Shown: positions 56,327-64,000 of the stretch, piece after piece
How the letters are laid out: each line of letters starts with the position of its first letter
How positions within the stretch are numbered: the first letter of the stretch is position 1
Assembly (NCBI GenBank): GCA_020740775.1
Contig: JAHEWK010000002.1
Coordinates: forward strand, 248,001 to 312,000
Length of the DNA stretch: 64,000 nt
From: Ilyonectria destructans
Lineage: Eukaryota; Ascomycota; Sordariomycetes; Hypocreales; Nectriaceae
Direction: 5' to 3'
The notes under the pieces: generated by a model
Seen by the model: the letters and a program-made list of their open reading frames with translations, nothing else
The model's database searches: none
What the model was told of the DNA's origin: nothing
Position numbers and translations under genes: made by a program

Positions 56327-58937
56327 TCAATTCGAGACAGTATTGAGGCGAATAGCCTCGGAAAAGCTACCAAGTCGACGCTCCAAACGCTGGCAAACTG
56401 GTTGCATGTTAGGTACTTTCACCTCTTTCACCAATACGCGTGGGACTTACACGGATAGACAGACTGAGACAGGCAGCGCTGGGTGAATAACAGTGGGCCA
56501 AGCGCTCGAGTAACTGCATCTCCGCACGGAATTCCCTGGTCCTCCACCTCGACGAATGCCTCGGATAGGATTTCGCTAATTGACTTCACTGCAGCAGCAT
56601 GATTTCCCCTGGCATCTTGGGGTTCTGACCCGCCACCGATTGACAGCCACCATGATAGGATTAATGCTGACGGACAAGACTGGTCAGCCGTTGCTTCTAA
56701 TTGGGAAGGGTGGAAAGGTTGGGCGTCTAATAATGCTCGCGCTTCATGTATTACACTTACCAGTCTCGTACGCGGTCATGAGATAGTGTCCACCGTAGTT
56801 TATGGATGCCGTATCTTTAAAATGTCCCATTCCTAGTTTGGAACGCACCAGCCATGAGTTGGCAGCATACGCAATTCCCCTGTGGGCCAAGCGAAGAGAA
56901 ACAACCGAGGGAAGATTACTGGTGACTCTGCTCCCTAGTGGCAGTGCTTCGTCCTTGGCTGCCTTGTCTTTCAAGGCTCGCAATTCTTCACCCAGGTAGA
57001 GGTGGTAGTACGATGATGCTAGAAGCGGAAAGCAATCGGTAAACAAGGGATCGTTGAGGCGATATATGACGCGGTCCGCTTTCATGCGACGGCGAGTATA
57101 CATAGCCCACTCGGAAAGGACTCGTTCCATTTTGAGTCTGAAGTCGCTATTGAACAGATCGACAGGACCAAGCGACATGGCCAACCTTTCTTGTGTGCAG
57201 ATGTAGGTCAGGGCCCATGCCGCAAGCGATAAAAGAGCAAAAGAACTTAGGTTCTCCGGTATAGCGCTGCCTCGCAGTAGTGCTTCGGCCACGTCAGACA
57301 GATTTGAATCGCTGTGGAGTTTGGCACGCTCAGGCGCGGCTGCCCACTGAGATGCGGATTGGGCTCGCCACAACTCTTCGGTAGAGGGGAGTGGTACTTC
57401 TCGTAATTGATAGGGAGCCATGTAGGCAGCCATTGGGTCATTTGCCAGGAGCATCGCGCTGAGAGTGCAAGTCCATGTCGCCAAACGGCTAAACGTTTCG
57501 ATAAAGGACCATTGGTCCCAGTTCTGCTCAGCCGCGTCTCGCTTGGTCTTCACAAGGCCTAAACCATTATTCAACGCCTCGCAGACTGTAGCAAACTGAC
57601 GCTGAGAGTGTTGCGAATAAGCGTCCTGTCCGCTAAAGGCACCAAACTGAACACAGAGCACCGTTGCCTGGAGAGGTGCCAGTTCATACTGAGACGGAGA
57701 CTCCTTGCTCTGATCGATGGGGTAAGCCTCGAGAAGGCTGCAGGCGACTCTGTATGCGTGGACCGAGAAGTCATGCTCGGAAAGATACATGGCTCCAATC
57801 GCCAGTATTATGAGAACAAGGGCCGGATGCGTTTCGCAGAGACTGAACTTGGCATGCTGAATGATGGGGGTGTGCGGGTCGAAGTGATCAAAATAAGCCA
57901 CGATGCAACGCACGATCCGCGATCGAGTAGGAAACCGAAACGAGTGGAGAATCTGGTGAGGGCAGATGCAATGCAGCTTCTTCCGGAACTCTTCAGCCTC
58001 ATAGTCGGTGGTTGAAAGAACCCGGAAGTAACCGGGCTCGCTTATTTTGCTGCGGACATTCGGAACGGTTGGTTGGAAAGTCGATAAGGGTACCTTGTTT
58101 TGGTTGCATGCGAGGCCAATGTTATCCCACGCAGATAATCCAGGCATGCTTTCGTCCTCATACGCCATTGAAGCAAGACGTCCAGGTATCATAGTAGTGT
58201 CCGGTAGGAGGAAGTCTTCCAAGAATCCCATATCGTCAAAGTCCCCTGTTCCCAGCAACTCATGCATTGAACTTGGTACCGATGGAGTCTCTGGCAGAAC
58301 AGCCATCGAGGGTGAGAGTCCGAGAGCTGAGTCAACGGCGACAGCAGTGTCGGGAGGCGGAATCCCAGTGATAGACTGTGGGCTCCCCAGCATTGGACCC
58401 AGGGCGCTATTCATCCCCGCGTGAGGTTGGGTTGAAAGAATCATCGAGGGTAACTTACTTTAAGGCTACTACTTGGGCTGCCGGTTTCCATGCTGTCGTT
58501 GGTCGCTGCTGGCCGCCTGGCTCGGACTCAGAGTCTGTGTTGTGAGCACCTTGGACCATTCGTTGATACTCGGCGCATTTCTTGGTGTGACGGCGTAGCA
58601 CATCGGAACGGCCAAACCGAGAACCGCATGGTCTGCATACGTTTGGTTTCCTGTTTTCATCTGCTCACAAACAGAGCGTGAGTAGGCTGAGAAGATATTT
58701 GAGGACTTGAGGGGACGCACGCGAGAGGCAGTGGCGACGGAGGTGTTCAGCGCGGGCGAATACACGATCGCAGGATTTGCAACGGTGGATGCGCCCTTGA
58801 ACTTGCTGATCCTGGTTCATATCTGGGGACATTGCGGAGGTAGGTAGATTGATTGAATTGAAACCCGGGGGGCCTTGCTTGCGAGAAGAGATAGGAGTCG
58901 AGCGTCGGGATACACAGGCCAGGACCTCAAAGTCCAA
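56327..58937 (-). CDS. C2H2 zinc-finger plus fungal-trans domain transcription factor (candidate cluster regulator)
   Basis: Start at 58937 or, more family-like, at 58832 (MSPDMNQDQQVQGR). Two C2H2 fingers: HRCKSCDRVFARAEHLRRH, then after a short intron (about 58726-58677) VCRPCGSRFGRSDVLRRH ending TKKC. After another intron (about 58460) the long exon 58444-56750 has an acidic region with DDMGFLEDFLLPD and the fungal-trans domain (CIVAYFDHFDPHTPIIQHA, LVLIILAIGAMYLSE, ALNNGLGLVKTKRD, WSFIETFSRLATWTC). Two further introns near 56750-56675 and 56450-56400 give ALILSWWLSIGGG and an end CQRLERRLGSFSEAIRLN at 56327. Nuclear activator; the C2H2 tip residues RAEHLRRH/RSDVLRRH predict recognition of a C-rich/G-rich site, matching the CCCCCACAT motif. 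Confidence 0.85.
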
Positions 58938-59217
58938 CCGAGATTACGCGCCGAGGGGCTTGGTTGCAAAGGATCCTGGATAAGCCTCAGTGAAGGCGGT
59001 GATGTGGCTAGAGTCAACGCAAGGGTCTGGTCGCATGGGCTTCGGAACCGTATCTGCCGGGGCAGGATTGTGACCAGGGAGAGGCTTCACCATCATCGTC
59101 ACCGCGATAGGGACTCGCCTCGGCCTGGATAAACGCGGGGAAGGAGATGACTCTGTGGGGAACCCCCACAACCCCGCAAATATTAATTCTGCGCTAAGCC
59201 ATCTAGATGCTTCCGTC

Positions 59218-59298
59218 ATGTGGGATTGTGCAGTATCGTCTGTATTCTAGATTGTGCATCAAGCAGCAGTATTCGAGGGAAGGACTGTTGCCCCACAT
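59218..59298. promoter_or_regulatory. CCCACAT-type sites between regulator and transporter genes
   Basis: ATGTGGG at 59218-59224 and CCCCACAT at 59291-59298, between starts at 58937 and 59446. A GTGGGGAACCCCCAC palindrome lies at about 59156-59170. Confidence 0.5.
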
Positions 59299-59445
59299 CT
59301 AGTATTGAGTCGTCGGCGCGCCATGTGTTCACACAGGAGGTGGTGGCGCACCAGATACCATCCAGGTAATATAAAGACCAGCGCTCATCTTCTCTTCTGC
59401 ATTCAGAGCACACTCCCACAGAATCCCATCCTTGATCCCTTCATC

Positions 59446-61281
59446 ATGGCATTTGGAGTCTTCGAAACCTCTGGCAATGAATTCGTCCCCGGCACTTCTC
59501 GACTGGAAGAGGATGCCACGAGCCGAAGTACCCAGCTCAAGAAGGCAGGCGGGAATGACTCCGATACTGTGCTTGTCCCGCAGCCTTCCAACAACCCAAA
59601 CGACCCGCTCAACTGGCCTCTATGGCAGCGTGATCTGATTTTGCTCCTTTTATGTTATTGTACCAATATCTGTGTTGGAGGGTGAGTTTATTCCCTTGGG
59701 GAGAGCAAGGCTCCGTTATTCCATGCGCATTGAACAAAACTTACCATTGACGTAGGGTCGGTCCGCTGGTATCGACAATTGCCCTACCAATCATTCAGGA
59801 ATTCCACGTCACCTTCCAAGATGTGTCGCTCCTCTCTGGCTATCAGGTTCTGGTCGTTGGCGCTGTCGCTCCGATTGTCTCAGCTCTGGCTCGCAAGTAC
59901 GGAAAGCGGCCTGTCTACCTTGTCTCCTCAGCATTCTTGCTGGCAGGATCAATTCTGTGCACGTTTGCATCATCATACGACGTCTTACTCACAGGTCGAC
60001 TACTACAAGGCGTTGGAACGGCAGCCTTTGAGAGCATTCCCTTCTCTGCAGTTGGTGACCTCTACTTTGTTCATCAGAGGGGTTTACGCATGGCACTCTA
60101 CGTCAGTTCAGCCGTTGGACTGGTCCTACTCCCAGGTATGATCGCAGGCGTAATTGCCACATCGATGGACTGGCGGTGGTGCTTCGGAATTCTCTCCATT
60201 TTCATGGCAATTGGAACTCTCGGAATTGTACTTTTCGGTTGGGAGACATCATATGTGCGCAACGAGCCCTGCAGTCCTGGCACTTTATCTCAAGGAGTAA
60301 GTTTGGCCAGGTCTCCGGTACGATTCATGTTGACCAGAAGAAAGGAAAGTCAGAAAGTCGACGAGCCAAATTCATTGGTCACAGACTCCCAAGAGAAGGC
60401 CGAAGTACGACAATTGGAAAATATTCCCTCGTCCTCTGAGGTAGATGGGAGACGAGACTCATTTCTCCAGAGAATGAAGCCTTTTTCCGGGATTTACGAT
60501 GACAAGTCATTGTTAAAGATGACGTTACAGCCATTCTACTTGATCGCCAACCCCATTGTCATCTGGGCCGTTCTTATCAATGGGTTCGGTCAACTCTGGA
60601 ATGTGGTTATCAGTCTCGTACTGGCCCAGATTTTCTCGCCACCGCCCTATCTTATGGACTCAGCTCAACTCGGTTACTTGAACACAGGTCCGATCCTTGC
60701 AGGGCTTATCTCCTGTCTTGTGTGTGGTGTGGTCTCCGATCACATGGTCCTATTTATCAGCCGAAGGAACAACGGAATCTATGAGCCAGAGTTTCGCTTA
60801 CTACTGGTCGTAGTCGCCCCGATATTCAGCACAGTTGGCTTTTTCTTATTCGGTTATCTTGCGGAACAAGGGAAGAGCCCAATTCTCATTTCCTTTGTGT
60901 GGGGTCTCGCTTTTGTCAGCACCCAGGTCGTAGGCACAGCAACAAGCTCGTATCTTGTTGATGCTTACCGCGAGGTTGACGTACACATTTTCGTCCTCTC
61001 CATGTCGGTCAAGAATTTCTTCTTCTTTGGATTCTCATGTAAGTCACTCCCGAGTCTCCCATGTTCCAGGATCCCAGCACTATTTTCAAGAGGCTGACAA
61101 TCCAGATTTTATGAACGATTGGGTGGCAGAATGGGGACCAGCTCGGGTGTTCCAATGTATTGGTGGGACCATGCTTGCCTTGAGTGCAACAACAATCCCC
61201 GCATACATCTACGGGAAAAGAGTACGGCTGTGGTGGCATAACCATGATCTATTTCGGGCTAGTAAAGCGCACGACTCCTAA
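59446..61281 (+). CDS. MFS transporter (DHA1-like, 12 TM)
   Basis: Starts MAFGVFETSGNEFVPGTSRL at 59446 with a cytosolic tail of about 60 residues, then the DHA1 hallmark NDPLNWPLWQRDLILLL. Introns about 59682-59755 and 61037-61105. N-half helices include VSLLSGYQVLVVGAVAPIV and the loop motif RKYGKRPVYLVSS; RLLQGVGTAAFESIPFS and GxIATSMDWRWCFGILSIF follow. A long hydrophilic central loop (about residues 265-330) precedes FYLIANPIVIWAVLINGFGQ and the C-half helices. About 560 residues. Plasma-membrane proton-coupled transporter: either uptake of the aromatic substrate or export of a toxic one. It shares its promoter with the C2H2 regulator. Confidence 0.9.
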
Positions 61282-62363
61282 GTATGATGGCGGTACGTAG
61301 GAGGATCTCAGAGCTGTTACTTTGCCAGTATGTTTGCAGCTTTGTTTTGAATAGGAACGATGGATTACTATTTGCTAGACACAACTAGATATGAAGTAAA
61401 AAAGTGATCCCACACAAATAAGGAAGCATACAATACAGAGTTTCGAGTCTCGAGTCTTATTATCATCATCCTCATCGAATGGCCCCAATGCACCCCCGCT
61501 GAATGGACAGAGAACAAGGCTTCTCTGCATACTTGTCTAATTAATTACTTGCTGCAACGGACTGCGGACACGCATACGACGTATGTTACTGGACGACTGA
61601 AGCTCTCTTGCAAGTCGACTGATCGGCGTTTTCACAGTCGTCAATGGCATAGTCGTCGCAGAAACCATGCGCTCATTCTTCCATGTCTCACTACTCGAGA
61701 TTCTTGTGTCTGGGGTGGCCACGGCCAAGGGATTGGATCCGAGCCTGGCCACCTGGATCTCACCATTTTTGCCCAGATGAGAGTTCTTAGAAAGTCTCCT
61801 GTCCTGCTTGCGTTTAACGTCGCCGTGGGCCTTGCTCAGCGAGCGTGCAGAGTCAATCTCGTCGTCAAAGGGCTAGGGTCTCCGCTAATCCCGCATCGAA
61901 GCTTAGGACCGTCCCTCGGCCTAAGCATCTTCGGCTCGAATCTGGTCCGTTTTTCACCTTGGGCTCCGCTATTTCGTTGACCATTCTCTCGGCTCACTAC
62001 ATCATGCCGCGGGGCTACGGTTTCCATCGTGCTACGTGTAGCAAGAGCTTCCCGGCCGGCCGGGAAGCCCGATATAAACACTGTCGCGTGACCGGATATT
62101 CTCTGCCTCGATTCGAATGCGAGACCTGCCCGAGATGGTTGAATAATTAACCATCATCTGGTCAGAACATGAATGAAACCAGAGTGGGCATGTCCAGCAA
62201 AGACCAGTTGCGATGCGCGCGATTCATGGTACACATGAGAAGCCGATCTACAAGGCGAGAAGGGCTTACACGGAGCAGACTTTCTCCAGAGACATATGAA
62301 TCAATAATCGTATGTGGATAAAGACCATGGCGACCCGTTATGGTCGCCGTTTTGGATTTATAG
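61282..62363. other. Convergent intergenic region with a GC palindrome
   Basis: No gene recognised between the transporter stop and the rhodopsin-like gene stop. It contains the perfect 22-bp palindrome at 62047-62068. Confidence 0.5.
62047..62068. repeat. Perfect 22-bp palindrome centred on GGCCGGCC
   Basis: GCTTCCCGGCC followed immediately by its reverse complement, no spacer. Confidence 0.8.
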
Positions 62364-63534
62364 TCATAATGCGTCATATGTAGCAGATGCCTGTTGCTCA
62401 AGCTCGCCGCCTCCCTCCCGCCTTGGAATTGGAGTTCTGCTCGATGCGGTCACCCTAGAATCTATCAAGGATCCGCTAGCCATCCAGCGCAGAAGAGGCC
62501 GTAAAGCAGCAGCAGATCCGGCACTCAGACCTATCCCTAATTCAACAACGGACCACAGGACGATATTAGCGACGCCATCTGCAATTTCGTTAGCCGTTTG
62601 TGGACCCTTTACAGGAAGATACGCACGGAGGTAGTTAGTCTTCTGGTTATAGTTACGGAAATATTTTATGCGAATGATGGTCGCAGTACTGGCACTGTCC
62701 AAGACGAACATGTCAACCTAAGGCTTGCGTTCTTGGTCTCAAATTTACCTACAAAACTCCGAAACTGAGCATGCAAACAATGGGAGCTTTGACTTTCCAT
62801 TTTAAATTGAGAGTCCAAAGGAGCCCAGTAGCAAGAAGAACACACGAGAAATCAGTCAGAATAGAAGTCGCCGAGAGGAAATAACTGGCTCCGATAATGA
62901 CCGATGTCGAGGCGCAGTGACCGGCGGATGGATCCCAGTGGGCCGAGATTGGCTTGCAGACAGACAATATAATAATAAATGCTGTGATTGCTCCAATTGA
63001 GCTGATTGTTATGACGGCGTAGGCAAGATAAGTGACTGTGATCGTGTTGCTTAATCGGACCAGAGTGACACATATGCTGCCTTTAATGAAGATGCTATCA
63101 AGACAGTATAATACCTGAGCTATCAGGAGGGACTGTACAAATATGTTAGCTTAAGTATCGTAGAGATGTCAAATATAGACAATGAAATTTCGGGCACAAT
63201 AACCTTGCGTGCAATAACAATATTTTCATTTGTCAAGTATTGGTCGAGAGTGCCAAAGCCATTATAAGAGCCAATAATAATGGCAATGCAGGTTCCAATG
63301 TATAGGATCTATTACGCCACTATTAGGGTGGATTCTAATTCTTAGAATAATGAGTCTTGTGAGAACACTGCTTACCTGCCCAATAAGAATTAACCAGTCG
63401 TCCAAGCCAAAATATCTGATCGAAAAGCGAATCCAGCATCGCAGAGAGATAATAACACTTGACAGACACAGTAAAAAGATAGTCACGAATCTGAGCGACG
63501 TAGATTGATCGAAAGCCATATCAGAAACCGACAC
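62364..63534 (-). CDS. Second fungal rhodopsin-like integral membrane protein
   Basis: Start at 63519 (MAFDQSTSLRFVTIFLLCL) or 63534. Exon 1 gives LSSVIISLRCWIRFSI and the signature LDDWLILIGQ; then exons near 63310-63205 (IAIIIGSYNGFGTLDQYL), 63130-62755 (LLIAQVLYCLDSIFIKGSIC, LAYAVITISSIGAITAFIII, SYFLSATSILTDFSCVLLAT) and 62711-62364 (YFRNYNQKTNYLRAY, ANIVLWSVVELGIGLSAGSA). The WSVVELGIGLSAG helix near the C-terminus is characteristic of this seven-TM fungal rhodopsin-domain family. About 350 residues, intact. It belongs to the same family as the gene at 32942-34470, and the two flank the catabolic genes. Function unknown; a sensory role is speculation. Confidence 0.85.
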
Positions 63535-64000
63535 GTTTCACAGGAGCCACAACATGAAAATATTACTTACGGATGCGAGATAGCCTCGGCGTCAGCGGCA
63601 GCAAATATATTTGCCCGCGTAGCCAACAGGTGGGTTACATTGAATTTGAGTTTGATCAAAATTGCCATCCACCTCTCGGCGAAATGATTGGCCGGAGTTT
63701 TCCGAAGGCCAAATCAGAATGCGCCGCTGCCTTTCTTCTCCTGCCACATGCGTCATCGGGGCCGACGTTAGAAGGTTCTAAAGGCTGATGGCGGTCCAGG
63801 ACCGAACAACCACAGGCAGGCTTTTGGGCTACCAGCCAAGATTTTGGAGTCTTGGCCGATGACATGGCATTGGATCGAAGCTTGAAGGTTGATGTTGGGG
63901 GGTGAGGGGCCTGGTCGAGCAGTGTCCCAAGAGGCTGATGAATTCGTAGAAATTGAGATTAGCTATCGGGGTCAAGAACCAGTCGTTGGAAATGGACGGC
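63535..64000. other. Window end, no gene recognised
   Basis: Promoter region of the rhodopsin-like gene; no cluster motif seen and no recognisable coding sequence. Confidence 0.45.

Noticed and set aside
1..64000. CRISPR arrays, rRNA, tRNA genes and riboswitches
   Set aside because: I looked for spaced repeats and T-loop (GGTTCRA-type) signals and found none that fold into a tRNA; CRISPR is not expected in a fungal genome.

Overview
The window is nuclear DNA from a filamentous ascomycete (Pezizomycotina, probably Eurotiales, Aspergillus/Penicillium-like; genus not provable from sequence alone). The signs are short 45-80 bp spliceosomal introns with GTAWGT-like donors and CTAAC-like branch points, several fungal Zn2Cys6/C2H2 activators, fungal rhodopsin-like membrane proteins, and AT-rich transposon relics carrying transition-only mutations typical of repeat-induced point mutation (RIP). 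All multi-exon spans below are gene extents, not single reading frames.

Left part (1-13.2 kb) is a gene graveyard with a few live genes: the 3' part of a Zn2Cys6 activator (1-1830), a Baeyer-Villiger-type monooxygenase relic (2145-2975), a Zn2Cys6 activator gene broken by a hAT-like transposon relic and several nonsense codons (3521-7413), a small mitochondrial-type protein (7613-7918), an apparently expressed-type Zn2Cys6 activator (8470-11114, minus) and a decayed class III-like chitin synthase fragment (12385-13155).

Middle (13.4-23.3 kb) is a nested transposon: a RIP-degraded Fot1/pogo (Tc1-mariner) element, cut in its transposase gene by a complete 7.65-kb Ty3/Gypsy element (14892-22546) with two 182-bp LTRs and a 5-bp target-site duplication. 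The Gypsy element carries an additional antisense coding region. Then follow a poorly populated stretch, a frameshifted BTB/POZ gene (26187-27235) and a second Zn2Cys6 activator (28333-31323, plus) that is a paralogue, exon for exon, of the one at 8.5-11.1 kb; the two lie in inverted orientation on either side of the transposon nest.

Right part (32.9-63.5 kb) is a compact, mostly divergently paired catabolic gene cluster: rhodopsin-like membrane protein, nitronate monooxygenase, SDR, extradiol-type VOC dioxygenase, AhpD/carboxymuconolactone-decarboxylase-like protein, SnoaL-fused flavin monooxygenase, phenol-hydroxylase-type FAD monooxygenase, cytochrome P450, beta-lactamase-fold esterase, two different fumarylacetoacetate-hydrolase-fold enzymes, a zinc alcohol dehydrogenase, a C2H2 plus fungal-trans activator, an MFS transporter and a second rhodopsin-like protein. 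There is no PKS, NRPS or terpene cyclase, so this looks like degradation rather than synthesis: hydroxylation of an aromatic, ring opening by a non-heme dioxygenase, and C-C hydrolysis by FAH-fold enzymes. A recurrent CCCCCACAT element occurs in nearly every promoter of this cluster and is a candidate binding site of the C2H2 regulator at 56.3-58.9 kb. This cluster with its shared cis-element is the most interesting system in the window.
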